From contig NZ_JFHE01000006.1 in the NCBI RefSeq assembly GCF_000698555.1, positions 124,001-188,000 of the forward strand: DNA of 64,000 nt. The letters are read 5' to 3'. The notes below the pieces were generated by a model. The model did no database searches. It was not told where the DNA came from and saw only the letters and a program-made list of their open reading frames with translations. This document shows, one piece after another, positions 1 to 9,003 of the stretch. The first letter of the stretch is position 1; each line of letters opens with the position of its first letter. Both the position numbers and the translations under genes were made by a program. This DNA is from Caballeronia grimmiae. GTDB taxonomy: Bacteria > Pseudomonadota > Gammaproteobacteria > Burkholderiales > Burkholderiaceae.

Positions 1-1116
1 GCGCTCGTGCTGCTGACCGTCGCGGCGATCGCATCCGGCGCCGATACGCGCGTGCTTGCAAGCGTGAAGGGCGTATCGACGGATCGCATCGAAAGCAGGC
101 TCATCGGCTTTGCGTCCGCGACGCCGAAGACGCCGCCATCGACGCCTTCATCGGCGTTGCCCGTGGAAAGCAAGCTGCCCGCGCTCGATGGCGCGACCGA
201 ATGGCTCAACGGGCCGCCGCTGTCGCGCGATGCGTTGCGCGGCAAGGTGGTCGTCGTCAACTTCTGGACGTATTCGTGCATCAACTGCCTGCGCACGCTG
301 CCGTATCTCAGGACGTGGGCGCAGCGTTACGGCGGCGACGGGCTCGTCGTGCTCGGCGTGCATACACCCGAGTTCGGCTTCGAGCACGACACGCGCAACG
401 TAAAGCGCGCCTTGCAGGATCTTCATGTGTCGTATCCGGTAGCCGTCGATAACGATTACCGCATCTGGCAAGCGTTCGGCAACCGTTATTGGCCGGCGTT
501 CTATATCGTCGATGCAGAGGGGCGCGTGCGCTATCACCACTTCGGCGAAGGCGATTACGACGAGGCCGAAGGCGCCATCCGTCAACTGCTTGGCAAGACG
601 CCGGGCGCAACGGATGGCAATCTGGTGGCGGCGAACGGCACGCAAGTGGCCGCCGATGCCGCGCACGTCGCATCGAATGAAACGTATCTTGGCTATCGCG
701 AGTCGGAAGGCCTCGCGCTGGACCAGCGCATCGTTCGAGATACTTCGTCAACCTATGCATTGCCGCAACAGCTTGCGCTTAACGAGTGGGCTTTCGGCGG
801 ACAGTGGAACGTCGGCGCAGAGGCGGCCGTGCCGGCGGCCGCTCACGCGCGCGTTGCCTATCGCTTCCACGCACGCGATCTGCACCTCGTGCTCGCACCC
901 GCTGACGATGGCAAACCGGTTCGCATCCGCGTCACGCTCGACGGCAAGCCGCCGGGCGCATCACATGGCGCGGATGTCGATGCCGAAGGCAATGGCGTCG
1001 TCACCGCTGCGCGCCTGTATCAGCTCGTGCGGCAAAGCGGTTCCGTCGACGATCGCACCTTCGAGATCGAATTTCTCGATGCCGGCGCGCGAGCCCTCGC
1101 GTTCACGTTCGGCTAA
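1..1116 (+). CDS. DipZ-like thioredoxin-domain protein (5' end outside window)
   Basis: Probable C-terminal part of a DipZ-type protein, in which a CcdA-like membrane domain is fused to a periplasmic thioredoxin domain that moves reducing power across the inner membrane. The reading frame is open to the window edge, and the first residues look like the end of a membrane helix followed by a linker, so the GTG at 7 is probably internal. From that codon, residues 60-200 form a TlpA/AhpC-like thioredoxin fold with the redox motif YSCINC (Cys91 and Cys94). Residues 250-369 match the beta-rich domain that closes DipZ proteins. It converges on the sensor kinase gene, 11 bp away. The CcdA part is inferred, not seen. 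Confidence 0.8.
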   Translation, partial: ALVLLTVAAIASGADTRVLASVKGVSTDRIESRLIGFASATPKTPPSTPSSALPVESKLPALDGATEWLNGPPLSRDALRGKVVVVNFWTYSCINCLRTLPYLRTWAQRYGGDGLVVLGVHTPEFGFEHDTRNVKRALQDLHVSYPVAVDNDYRIWQAFGNRYWPAFYIVDAEGRVRYHHFGEGDYDEAEGAIRQLLGKTPGATDGNLVAANGTQVAADAAHVASNETYLGYRESEGLALDQRIVRDTSSTYALPQQLALNEWAFGGQWNVGAEAAVPAAAHARVAYRFHARDLHLVLAPADDGKPVRIRVTLDGKPPGASHGADVDAEGNGVVTAARLYQLVRQSGSVDDRTFEIEFLDAGARALAFTFG

Positions 1117-1127
1117 CCGCAACGCGA

Positions 1128-2471
1128 TCACAGCACGAGCCGGGCTTCGAGACCGCCGCCGTCGCGGTTGTGCAGGGTTAGCGTGGCATCCATCGCGCGC
1201 GCAAGCTGGCGCGCGATGGCGAGCCCCAGGCCCGTGCCGCCGGTGCTTCGGTTGCGCGATTCCTCGAGCCTCACGAACGGTTCGAACACCGCTTCGAGCG
1301 ATGCGTCGGGTATGCCCGGGCCGCGATCCATCACCGAAACGCGCGTGCGGCCATCGGCCAATGTTTCGACGCGGATTTCCGCTGCATCCGAGAACTTGAG
1401 CGCATTGTCGACCAGATTGCCGACGATGCGCCGCAACGCTTGCGGACGCGTCACCAGCGGATGCCCGATGCGTCCTTCGAGCGACACGTCCCTGCGCGCG
1501 TCGCGATAATCATCGACGATGCTTTCGATGAGTGCGTCCGGATCGATGCGCACAGCCGCTTCCTGCGTGCCGTGCAACGTGCGTGCATAGGTGACGCCTT
1601 CCTTCACGAGCGTCTCCATCTCCTGCAGGTCCTGCCGCAGCTTCGCGCCGGTTGTATCGTCGTCCATCACGTCGACGCGCAGGCGCATGCGCGTGATCGG
1701 CGTCTGCAAGTCGTGCGTGATGGCGGCGAGGATCTGCATGCGCTGCGCCATGTACATCGCGACGCGGTCCTGCATCGCGTTGAACGCTTTCGCCGCGTGC
1801 ACGACCTCTTCCGGTCCTTGTTCGGGCAGGCGCTGGCCCTTGAGATCGGGGCCGAGCGTATCGGCGGCGCGGGCGAGTTGTGCGAGCGGGCGCGTCGCGA
1901 GCCGCACGGCCAGCCAGCAGCACGCGACGATCACCGCGAGTTGCAGCGCGAGCACGAACGGCAGCCAGCCGGATACGGGCGTGCCCTGCATCGGCCGCAT
2001 GTCGATGGTGAGCGGCGAGCCGTCGGTGAGACGCAAGTGCACCTGAAAACGCTGGGTATCGCCGGGAATCGCGTTCACGGTCAGCGGATAACGCTTGCCG
2101 ATGCCATCGGCAATGGACTGCGCGAAGCGCGCCGACAACGCGGCGTCCGGGGCCACGCCGCCCGTGCCGGGGCCGAGGATGAACTCGTAACTGCGCCGCG
2201 CGAGCCGTGGCAGCCACGCGGCGCGCTCGTCCGGCGGCAGATGATCGAGCAGCGCGACGGAGCTTGCCACTTCGCGTTCGACATAACCGGTCATGACGTT
2301 CGTCATGCTCTGGTCGCGCTCGGTCATCGTGAGCCAGAACGCCGCCGTCTGCGCGAGGGCGAGACCGATCAGCAGGATCAACGCGAGCCGTGCGAACAGC
2401 GTTCGCGGCCAGTGTAGCCACGAAGAAGCGATGACCGGCGCGCTTGCCGATGCTTCCGTGTGCGTGTTCAT
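1128..2471 (-). CDS. Sensor histidine kinase, EnvZ/RstB type
   Basis: Membrane sensor of a two-component system. It has an N-terminal transmembrane helix (about 25-47), a periplasmic segment of about 120 residues, a second helix (about 170-192), a HAMP linker, a dimerisation domain with the phospho-acceptor motif AITHDLQTP, and an ATPase domain with N box (NLVDNALKF), G1 (DRGPGIPD) and G2 (GGTGLGLAI). All catalytic boxes are intact at 447 aa. Its ATG overlaps the stop of the response regulator gene by 4 bp, so the two are translationally coupled. The stimulus cannot be read from the sequence. Confidence 0.93.
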   Translation of the reverse strand: MNTHTEASASAPVIASSWLHWPRTLFARLALILLIGLALAQTAAFWLTMTERDQSMTNVMTGYVEREVASSVALLDHLPPDERAAWLPRLARRSYEFILGPGTGGVAPDAALSARFAQSIADGIGKRYPLTVNAIPGDTQRFQVHLRLTDGSPLTIDMRPMQGTPVSGWLPFVLALQLAVIVACCWLAVRLATRPLAQLARAADTLGPDLKGQRLPEQGPEEVVHAAKAFNAMQDRVAMYMAQRMQILAAITHDLQTPITRMRLRVDVMDDDTTGAKLRQDLQEMETLVKEGVTYARTLHGTQEAAVRIDPDALIESIVDDYRDARRDVSLEGRIGHPLVTRPQALRRIVGNLVDNALKFSDAAEIRVETLADGRTRVSVMDRGPGIPDASLEAVFEPFVRLEESRNRSTGGTGLGLAIARQLARAMDATLTLHNRDGGGLEARLVL

Positions 2472-3208
2472 TGCGCCCCGCCAAGCGGCGTCACGGCGGC
2501 GGAGAATACATAGCCTTCGCTGCGCAGCGTCTTGATGTAGCGCGGCTCGCGCGCCTCGTCTCTCAAGCGTTGACGCAGACGGCTCACGAGAAGGTCTATC
2601 GAGCGATCGAACGCATCGGCCTGACGGCCTTGCGTCAGATTGAGCAGCTGGTCACGCGTGAGCACGCGTTGAGGATGATCGAGAAACACGCGCAGCAAGC
2701 GATATTCAGCACCCGAGAGCGCGACCATCGTGCCTTCCGCATCGAGCAGATGACGCGCCGTGGTGTCGAGCCGCCAGTCGCCGAACGCGAGCAACGGCGC
2801 GGTCTCCGTGACCTGCATGCCCGGCGGCAGCATGCGCGTGCGCCGCAGCACGGAGCGCATGCGCGCAAGCAGTTCGCGCACGGCGAAGGGCTTCGGCAAG
2901 TAATCGTCCGCGCCCATTTCGAGGCCGAGAATGCGGTCCGCTTCTTCGTTGCGCGCGGTGAGCATCAATACAGGGACCGCGCGGAACTTGCCCGCCCGCA
3001 ATTCGCGGCATAGCACGAGGCCATCTTCGCCGGGAAGCATCAGGTCCAGCACGATCAGATCGGGCGCGCCCTGTTCCAGCGCCGCGCGCATCTGACGGCC
3101 ATTCGCGGCAAGCGACACGCGCATGCCGTTCTTTTCCAGATACGTCGCAAGAAGCTCGCGGATGCCGCGGTCATCGTCGACGATCAGCACATGGTCGGTG
3201 TGTTCCAT
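2468..3208 (-). CDS. OmpR-family response regulator
   Basis: Cytoplasmic DNA-binding partner of the kinase encoded downstream. Residues 1-120 form a receiver domain: the acidic pair is in IVDDD, the phospho-acceptor Asp is in IVLDLMLPGEDG, and the conserved Lys is in LPKPF. Residues 140-235 form a winged-helix output domain of the OmpR/PhoB type (ending RLRDEAREPRYIKTLRSEGY). It is 246 aa, normal for the family. A possible 40-aa ORF ends 7 bp before its start. Direct repeats of TGTATC at a 10-bp period upstream are candidate binding sites for this protein. Confidence 0.94.
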   Translation of the reverse strand: MEHTDHVLIVDDDRGIRELLATYLEKNGMRVSLAANGRQMRAALEQGAPDLIVLDLMLPGEDGLVLCRELRAGKFRAVPVLMLTARNEEADRILGLEMGADDYLPKPFAVRELLARMRSVLRRTRMLPPGMQVTETAPLLAFGDWRLDTTARHLLDAEGTMVALSGAEYRLLRVFLDHPQRVLTRDQLLNLTQGRQADAFDRSIDLLVSRLRQRLRDEAREPRYIKTLRSEGYVFSAAVTPLGGAQ

Positions 3209-3215
3209 TGCTCGT

Positions 3216-3338
3216 TCAGGACTTCCTGCGCTTGATTTGCAGCCGGGCGGGATCGATGAGCAGACATTGCACCGGATGCGCCAGTTCGGTCGCGATCTGT
3301 CCTGCGACGATGGCGACGATTGCGAGCATACGCTTCAC
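3216..3338 (-). CDS. Possible 40-aa secreted or membrane micropeptide
   Basis: Short ORF starting with GTG and reading MKRMLAIVAIVAGQ, then an Ala/His/Pro-containing stretch, a single Cys and a basic tail RLQIKRRKS. A GGAG ribosome-binding sequence lies 7 bp before the GTG. The ORF ends just upstream of the response regulator ATG, so it would be the first gene of the two-component operon. The N-terminus looks like a signal anchor (basic residues then a hydrophobic run). I do not recognise a family. Chance is not excluded for so short an ORF; the ribosome-binding site, position and hydrophobic start argue for it. Confidence 0.45.
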   Translation of the reverse strand: MKRMLAIVAIVAGQIATELAHPVQCLLIDPARLQIKRRKS

Positions 3339-3414
3339 GACATTGCTCCATGATGGACGATGCAAGCTTTATATCGCGAAACGCGCCGCCCTTCGACTGC
3401 TGGCCGGGGCGTTT

Positions 3415-3492
3415 TGTATCGCAGTGTATCCGCTGTCGTACGCGATACATGACGATTCGAGCAGACCCTCTCGCTGAAACATGACGGATACA
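3415..3492. promoter_or_regulatory. Candidate response-regulator boxes (TGTATC repeats)
   Basis: TGTATC occurs at 3415-3420 and 3425-3430, a direct repeat with 10-bp spacing as in OmpR/PhoB-type boxes. Its inverse GATACA lies at 3444-3449 and 3487-3492. The cluster sits between the two-component operon (leftward) and the DUF4148 gene (rightward), where autoregulation or control of the secreted protein would be expected. The repeats are seen directly; the link to this regulator is inferred. Confidence 0.4.
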
Positions 3493-3614
3493 CCGCGGCG
3501 TTTCAATACGTCAACGGCAGCAACCGATGCAAGCCGCCAGGCAAAGCAGGCGAAGCAGGCATCGGAAGCGTCGTTTGCCACTTAATCGCCGTACATCCAA
3601 TCGCAGAGGACATC

Positions 3615-3830
3615 ATGAAGACTTCCATCATCGCTTTCGTACTCGCCGCCAGTGCTTTCGCCGGAGCCGCGCAAGCTGCCGTGACCAGCAGCAGCGCCAT
3701 GCCGAATCCGTCCGTAGCGCAGGCGCATCGCGAGATGGGCAAGACCCGCGCGGAAGTGCGCAACGAACTCGTGCAGGCGCAGAAGAGCGGGCAGATCGCC
3801 GCGCTGTCGAACCTGTATCGCGGAAGCTAA
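3615..3830 (+). CDS. DUF4148 small secreted protein
   Basis: A 71-aa protein with a clear Sec signal peptide (MKTSIIAFVLAASAFAGAAQA, cleavage expected near residue 21) and a mature part containing the DUF4148 core, TRAEVRNELVQAQKSGQ. DUF4148 proteins are abundant, short and periplasmic in Burkholderiaceae; their function is unknown. The ATG is preceded by a GAGGACATC-type ribosome site. The gene lies between the two-component operon and ohr, 36 bp before the latter, so the two could be cotranscribed. Confidence 0.88.
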   Translation: MKTSIIAFVLAASAFAGAAQAAVTSSSAMPNPSVAQAHREMGKTRAEVRNELVQAQKSGQIAALSNLYRGS

Positions 3831-3866
3831 GCCGCCCGATCAATACGCTACTTTGAGGATCACACC

Positions 3867-4286
3867 ATGACCAAGCCCATCGACACTGTTCTTTATACCG
3901 GCAGCACGCATGTCACGGGAGGCCGCGAGGGCCACGCGCGCAGCACCGACGGCCGGCTCGACCTGCAACTCTCGCCGCCCGGATCGGCGGGCGCGGGCAC
4001 CAATCCCGAGCAGCTATTCGCGGCGGGCTGGTCGGCCTGCTTCATCGGCGCGATGACCAAGGCCGCCGCGAAGTTGCAGGTGAAGCTGCCCGCCGATACC
4101 GCCGTCGACGCCGAAGTCGATCTCGGCACCAACGCCGACGGTTATCAGTTGCGTGCGCGGCTCGCGGTGACGCTGCCGGGCATCGAGCGCGACGTGGCCG
4201 CGGCCATCGTGGAGGGCGCGCATGGCACGTGTCCGTATTCGAAGGCGACGCGCGGAAACATCGACGTCACCATTCGCGTGGTGTGA
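3867..4286 (+). CDS. Organic hydroperoxide resistance protein, Ohr/OsmC family
   Basis: Thiol peroxidase of the Ohr/OsmC fold, which reduces organic hydroperoxides in the cytoplasm. At 139 aa it matches Ohr length. It carries the two conserved cysteines, one in GWSACFIGA (about residue 59) and one in THGTCPYSKATRGN-like context near the C-terminus (here GAHGTCPYSKATRGN), as well as the early Arg/Glu-containing region. No OhrR regulator is next to it. It converges on the PRISE reductase gene, with a strong hairpin between them. Confidence 0.92.
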   Translation: MTKPIDTVLYTGSTHVTGGREGHARSTDGRLDLQLSPPGSAGAGTNPEQLFAAGWSACFIGAMTKAAAKLQVKLPADTAVDAEVDLGTNADGYQLRARLAVTLPGIERDVAAAIVEGAHGTCPYSKATRGNIDVTIRVV

Positions 4287-4302
4287 TGCAATCGTCGGAG
4301 GG

Positions 4303-4326
4303 AAGGCGTGCAGCGATGCACGCCTT
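4303..4326. terminator. Hairpin between convergent genes
   Basis: Perfect 10-bp inverted repeat AAGGCGTGCA / TGCACGCCTT around a GCGA loop, in the 49-bp gap between the convergent ohr and reductase genes. Neither side has a clear T tract, so it may act as a weak bidirectional terminator or as an mRNA 3'-end protecting structure. Confidence 0.5.
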
Positions 4327-4335
4327 GCCGCCGGT

Positions 4336-5406
4336 TCAGGCCGGAATGATGCGTTCCGCCTTCAGCCGGTCGAACAGTTCGAAGAACGCATCGGGCGTGC
4401 TCTGATAATCGAGGAAGCCGGCCTTGCGGCTCTTCGACATATCGGTCAGCACTTCCATCGGGCGGCCTAGATCGGCATCGGTATGCCACCATGAAGCGAG
4501 CTTGTCGATGTCCGCTTCGGCCAGCGCATGGCGCGCCGCAATGTCGGCCCATGCCTTGCCGGCGTGCTGCATGCGGTTCTCCAGAGGCCGCGTCTCGCCA
4601 TCGAAGGGCGCGGGCTCGATGCCGAAATATCCGGCGATACGCTCCCACATCCACTTCCAGCGAAACACGTCGCCATTGACCACGTTGAATGCTTCGTCAC
4701 GCGCCATCGGCGACGTCGCGGCCCATTCGAGTTGCCGCGCGAGCAGGCGCGCGTCGGTCATGTCGGTGAGGCCGTTCCACTGCGCAGCGGAGCCGGGGAA
4801 CACGAACGGCTCGCCGGTCGCCTTGCAAAGCGTCGCATAGACGGCGAGCGTCACGCCCATGTTCATCGCATTGCCGACTGCATAGCCGATGATCGTATGC
4901 GGACGATGCACGCTCCAGCCGAAGCCGAACTGCCCCGCTGCGTCGAAGAGCCGGTCCTCCTGCTCATAGTAGAAGTTGTCGACCGGCTGCCGGCCTTGCT
5001 CCTCGCGAAACGGCGTTATCGGAACGTTGCCCTTTGCGTACGCTTCGAACGGTCCCAGATAGTGCTTCAGCCCCGTGACGAGCGCGGCGTGCGTGATCGC
5101 GCCCGAAGGTCCCAGTGCGTCCAGCACGTTCGACACCATCGCGCCGTTCACGCGGATGTTCTCGGCCTCGGTCGCCTGGCGCGACCATGCGGTGAAGAAG
5201 ACGTGGGTGAATTCCTGGTCTTTCAGGGCATCCGCGACGGATGAAGCCGATGTGAGGTCGGCCGTGATCGACTCCATGCCGGCGGGCGCAGGCGTTCGGC
5301 CCCGCGATAGCCCCGCGATCGACCAGTCGCCGTGCGTTTGAAGATGCTCGAACAGATTGCGTCCGACGATGCCCGTTGCGCCGATGATCAGTGCTCGTTT
5401 GTCCAT
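4336..5406 (-). CDS. PRISE-type NAD(P)H-dependent reductase (extended SDR)
   Basis: Extended short-chain dehydrogenase of the progesterone-5-beta-reductase/iridoid-synthase-like (PRISE) group, which reduces activated C=C bonds of enones. The N-terminus has the nucleotide-binding motif GATGIVG (residues 9-15). The segment VDNFYYEQED contains the NFYYxxED signature with the catalytic Tyr, and TGLKHYLGPFE holds the group's Lys-containing loop. At 356 aa it has normal length. It is divergent from the methyltransferase gene. The physiological substrate in bacteria is unknown. Confidence 0.82.
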   Translation of the reverse strand: MDKRALIIGATGIVGRNLFEHLQTHGDWSIAGLSRGRTPAPAGMESITADLTSASSVADALKDQEFTHVFFTAWSRQATEAENIRVNGAMVSNVLDALGPSGAITHAALVTGLKHYLGPFEAYAKGNVPITPFREEQGRQPVDNFYYEQEDRLFDAAGQFGFGWSVHRPHTIIGYAVGNAMNMGVTLAVYATLCKATGEPFVFPGSAAQWNGLTDMTDARLLARQLEWAATSPMARDEAFNVVNGDVFRWKWMWERIAGYFGIEPAPFDGETRPLENRMQHAGKAWADIAARHALAEADIDKLASWWHTDADLGRPMEVLTDMSKSRKAGFLDYQSTPDAFFELFDRLKAERIIPA

Positions 5407-5542
5407 TGTTTTGCGTGCTCGTGCGTGAGTTGAACGATGTCATCGCCCTAGTGTGACGGATTGTGCGAAAGCCTGCTTGAAGAGGCCGCGATCACCTAGA
5501 CTCATAACACCGCCCATGCATGCACGGCAAAGGGAGCGCGAC

Positions 5543-6364
5543 ATGATCGACAAGGACAACGCCGACAAGCGCTTCATCGGTGCAATCCCCGAGATATACG
5601 ACACCTGCCTCGTGCCGCTGATCTTTGCACGCTATGCCGACGACATCGCGGCTCGCGTCGCGTCGCAACGGCCAACGCGCGTGCTCGAAGTCGCGGCGGG
5701 GACGGGCGTCGTCACGCGCGCGCTGGCGAATGCGCTCGCCGAATCGACGGTCATCGTCGCGACTGATCTCAACCCGGCCATGCTCGAACGCGCGCGAGCA
5801 GTCGGCACGGCGAGACCCGTCGAGTGGCGACAGGCCGACGCGATGCACTTGCCTTTCGACGATGCGTCTTTCGATGTCGTCGTTTGCCAGTTCGGCGCGA
5901 TGTTCTTCCCCGGCAAGCCCGAGGCCTTCGCGCAGATGCATCGCGTCTTGCGCCCCGGTGGCGCGTTGATCATTAACGTATGGGACTGCATCGAAAACAA
6001 CGCGTTCGCTTCAATCGTCACGGAGACGATGTCGCGCATCTTTCCCGCCGATCCGCCGATGTTCTTCGCACGCACGCCGCATGCTTATTACGAACGTTCG
6101 GTCATCGAGCGTGACCTCCGTGCGGGTGGCTTCGACAAAAATATGTCGTTCGAAGTCGTGCGTGACAGCAGTCATGCCGGTTCGCCGATGATGGCCGCGA
6201 TCGGCTTCTGCCAGGGCACGCCGTTGCGCTTCGAACTCGAAGCGCGCGGCCCCGATGCGTTATCGACTGCTACGGATGCATGCGCCGCCGCCATCGCCGA
6301 TAGCTTCGGGCACGGCCCCGTCGATGGCGCGATGCAGGCGATAGTCATCACCGCAAGGACGTGA
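5543..6364 (+). CDS. Class I SAM-dependent methyltransferase
   Basis: Methyltransferase_11-type enzyme of 273 aa. Motif I is LEVAAGTGVVTRAL (SAM binding), followed by the acidic loop ATDLNPAML, motif II near DASFDVVVCQFGAMFF, and motif III RVLRPGGALI. I chose the ATG at 5543, preceded by AGGGAG, over an upstream in-frame start at 5453 whose extra residues look non-coding. The methyl acceptor cannot be deduced; this is the UbiE/BioC-like broad family. It is divergent from the reductase gene. Confidence 0.82.
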   Translation: MIDKDNADKRFIGAIPEIYDTCLVPLIFARYADDIAARVASQRPTRVLEVAAGTGVVTRALANALAESTVIVATDLNPAMLERARAVGTARPVEWRQADAMHLPFDDASFDVVVCQFGAMFFPGKPEAFAQMHRVLRPGGALIINVWDCIENNAFASIVTETMSRIFPADPPMFFARTPHAYYERSVIERDLRAGGFDKNMSFEVVRDSSHAGSPMMAAIGFCQGTPLRFELEARGPDALSTATDACAAAIADSFGHGPVDGAMQAIVITART

Positions 6365-6396
6365 CCCTTCTGCGTCGTCAGAGACTACAGGTGCAT

Positions 6397-6423
6397 TACA
6401 GTTTCGCGCATGCTGGCCGATAA
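6397..6423 (+). promoter_or_regulatory. Flagellar sigma-28 (FliA) promoter
   Basis: TACAGTTT, an 11-bp spacer, then GCCGATAA: one mismatch to the FliA consensus TAAAGTTT-N11-GCCGATAA. It lies 75 bp before the chemoreceptor start, which places that gene in the late flagellar regulon. Confidence 0.85.
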
Positions 6424-6497
6424 GCAGAAGCACCCACGTAAGCAACCAAAGACCCGGCGCGAGGATCCTGTTCCTGGCGCGCGCATAGGCGAAATAG

Positions 6498-8135
6498 ATG
6501 ATGACTCTGACAATCCGGGCGCGGCTTGCGCTCACCATGACTTTTCTGGGCGTTCTGCTTTCTGTCTGCGTAGGCTTCGGTCTGTACGGAATGAACGCGA
6601 TCGACGCGTCGGCGAGAGACCTGGGTCTCAGCACGCTGCCGTCCGTCAATGCGCTAGGGGTCTCGGACATCTATATGAGCCGTGCACGGATGCAACTGGA
6701 CGCTTATGCACTCGATCCCGATGCGCCGGACGCGCGCCAGATGCGTGCGCGCGCCGAGAGCCTGCTGAGCAACTCCGACGACTGGTACAAGAAGTACGAC
6801 GCGATCCCGCGTGGCGCGGATGAGGAGGCGATCGCGAAGGATGTCATCGCGGCCCGCGCCGACATGCGCAAGGCCATCGAAACGTTCGGTGCGGCTATCG
6901 ACCGGCACGATCAGGAACAGGTTCGCCGCTCGGCGTTGAAGGAACTGCCCGCGTCGTATGATCGCGTGAGCGCCGCGTTCAGGACGCTGCGAGAATATCA
7001 GCTCACCGATGCGGCCCGTCAGGACGCGGAAAACGACAGCAAGGTATTGACGCTGCGCATCATCGGCATGTTTTCGCTGCTCGTCGGTGTCGCCGCCGCG
7101 GTATCGGGCTGGTACTTCCTGCGCCGCGCAATCATGACGCCGCTTGCTCAGGCGCTCGATCACTTCGAACATATTTCAAGCGGCGATCTGACGCGAGAAG
7201 TAATCATCAGGAGTCACGATGAAATGGGGAAACTGCTCGCCGGCGTCGCGGCGATGAAGAACAAGCTCGCGGTCACCGTCGGCAGCGTGCGCGGCAGCAG
7301 CGAGGCGATCGCGAGCGCCAGCAAGGAGATCGCGGCGGGCAATACCGATCTGTCTTCACGCACCGAAGAACAGGCGGCGTCGCTGCAGGAAACGGCGGCC
7401 AGCATGGAGCAGTTGACGTCCACGGTGAAGCAGAATTCCGATAACGCGAAGCAGGCGAGCAGCCTCGCCGATACCGCCAATGCGGTGGCCAGCGAGGGCA
7501 GCGCAATCGTCGGTCAGGTAGTCGAGACGATGGCCGGCATCGAGCAAAGCTCGGACAAGATCGCCGAGATCATCGGCATGATCGAGGGCATTGCGTTTCA
7601 GACCAACATTCTTGCGCTCAACGCGGCAGTCGAAGCCGCCCGCGCCGGCGAGCAGGGCCGCGGTTTCGCGGTCGTGGCAAGCGAGGTGCGCAGCCTCGCG
7701 CAGCGCTCCTCGACTGCCGCGAAGGAGATCAAGGATCTGATCGAAACGTCGGGCAGCCGCGTGCAGGCGGGAACCGAACTCGTGGCCCGCGCGGGCGAGA
7801 CGATGCAGAACGTCGGCATCGCGATTCAACGCGTGACGGACATCATGGGCGAGATCGCGTCGGCATCGCACGAGCAGAGCCGGGGCATCGAGCAGGTCAA
7901 TCAGGCCATCGCGCAAATGGACGAGGTGACGCAGCAGAACGCCGCGCTCGTCGAACAGGCGGCGGCCGCGGCGGGCTCGCTCGAAGATCAGGCCGAGCAG
8001 TTGCGCGCGGCGGTCGCGGTGTTCCGCACGGGCGCACCGGCATCGGCCAGTGTTGCGTCGACGCGCAGCGCCGCGCAACCGAAGCGCGCCGCCAAGGCCG
8101 TTGCCACGGCGGAAGGCGACTGGGCCACGTTCTGA
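6498..8135 (+). CDS. Methyl-accepting chemotaxis protein, four-helix-bundle sensor
   Basis: Chemoreceptor of 545 aa. A first transmembrane helix (about 9-30) is followed by a periplasmic four-helix-bundle (Tar-like) sensor region, a second helix (about 188-210), a HAMP domain and a cytoplasmic coiled-coil signalling domain. The hairpin tip is [20 protein letters not shown], which binds CheW and CheA. The C-terminus ends EGDWATF, resembling the CheR-tethering pentapeptide NWETF. The GTG/ATG choice is slightly uncertain: ATG codons lie at 6498 and 6501. It is expressed from the sigma-28 promoter just upstream. The ligand is unknown. Confidence 0.93.
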   Translation: MMTLTIRARLALTMTFLGVLLSVCVGFGLYGMNAIDASARDLGLSTLPSVNALGVSDIYMSRARMQLDAYALDPDAPDARQMRARAESLLSNSDDWYKKYDAIPRGADEEAIAKDVIAARADMRKAIETFGAAIDRHDQEQVRRSALKELPASYDRVSAAFRTLREYQLTDAARQDAENDSKVLTLRIIGMFSLLVGVAAAVSGWYFLRRAIMTPLAQALDHFEHISSGDLTREVIIRSHDEMGKLLAGVAAMKNKLAVTVGSVRGSSEAIASASKEIAAGNTDLSSRTEEQAASLQETAASMEQLTSTVKQNSDNAKQASSLADTANAVASEGSAIVGQVVETMAGIEQSSDKIAEIIGMIEGIAFQTNILALNAAVEAARAGEQGRGFAVVASEVRSLAQRSSTAAKEIKDLIETSGSRVQAGTELVARAGETMQNVGIAIQRVTDIMGEIASASHEQSRGIEQVNQAIAQMDEVTQQNAALVEQAAAAAGSLEDQAEQLRAAVAVFRTGAPASASVASTRSAAQPKRAAKAVATAEGDWATF

Positions 8136-8145
8136 CGTTGTGCCG

Positions 8146-8850
8146 CTAGTGATCCGTCAGAAAGTCCGGATGATTCGCGCGAATCTGGTCGATCTGTCCG
8201 AGCGTGCCCGACAGATGGCTGCGCATCGCGGCTTGCGCGGCGTCGGGTTCGTTCGCTTCGATTGCATCGACGATGGCCGTGTGATCGCGCACGACCGCCG
8301 ACGTCTTCCCCTCGACGGGTAAGGTCAGCCGCCGCAGCCGGTCGATATGCCCGCTGCGCCGCCGCACCAGTTCCCACAATTGCGGCACGCCCGCGGCCTC
8401 CAGCATCTGCCGGTGAAAATCCTGATCGAGCAGCACGAAGCGCTCGTTATCGGCGGGAGCGAGCACGCGGCTTTGCGCGTCGATGGTCTCGCGCAGACGG
8501 CCGATCAGCGCGGCGTCGCGTTCGATCGCCAGCGTGCGGACCACTTCTATTTCAATTGACCGGCGCAAAAAATGCGCTTGCAGCGCGGCGCTGACGCTGA
8601 TGCGGCTGACGACCGTGGCGTGCTGCGGGAAGATATCGACGAGCCCTTCCTCGCCGAGCTTGATCAGTGCGTCGCGCACCGGCGTCTGGCTGAGGCCGTA
8701 TTGCGCGGCGAGATCGGCACGCGACAGCACGCTGCCGGGCGCGAGTTCCAGCGAAACGATCATCGCGCGCAGGCGTTCGAAGACTTGCGGCGCGGCGTGA
8801 CGGGAGCGGTCGAGGCGATGCGCCCCCGGTGGTGCGTCGTTGAGGTTCAT
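8146..8850 (-). CDS. GntR-family regulator, FCD subfamily
   Basis: Winged-helix N-terminus (about 20-85) with the GntR signature VLSRADLAAQYGLSQTPVRD, followed by an all-helical FCD effector-binding domain (about 95-220) with the metal-binding His/Asp positions in LLDQDFHRQML and RSHLSGT. FCD regulators usually repress sugar-acid or dicarboxylate genes and are released by the pathway substrate. It is divergent from the glucarate-dehydratase-like gene, with a perfect palindrome between them, so it most likely represses that operon and perhaps itself. Confidence 0.9.
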   Translation of the reverse strand: MNLNDAPPGAHRLDRSRHAAPQVFERLRAMIVSLELAPGSVLSRADLAAQYGLSQTPVRDALIKLGEEGLVDIFPQHATVVSRISVSAALQAHFLRRSIEIEVVRTLAIERDAALIGRLRETIDAQSRVLAPADNERFVLLDQDFHRQMLEAAGVPQLWELVRRRSGHIDRLRRLTLPVEGKTSAVVRDHTAIVDAIEANEPDAAQAAMRSHLSGTLGQIDQIRANHPDFLTDH

Positions 8851-8943
8851 GCTGAAAGCTGAGTGGAAGACGGATTCGGCTCCAGCATACCAATCCGCGC
8901 GGTCAGGCCGAACAATTGGCCGCCCTCGGTACTTTCACCGATA

Positions 8944-8965
8944 AAACACTAATATATTAGTGTTT
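8944..8965. promoter_or_regulatory. 22-bp perfect palindrome, probable GntR operator
   Basis: AAACACTAATA joined directly to its own reverse complement, with no mismatch over 22 bp. It sits in the divergent intergenic region, 38 bp before the dehydratase ATG and 93 bp before the GntR ATG. It is very AT-rich against the GC-rich background. An FCD-type GntR dimer site is the obvious reading. Confidence 0.75.
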
Positions 8966-9003
8966 AAGATGCACGGACTTCCTTGTTCACCGGAATCTCC
9001 GAC

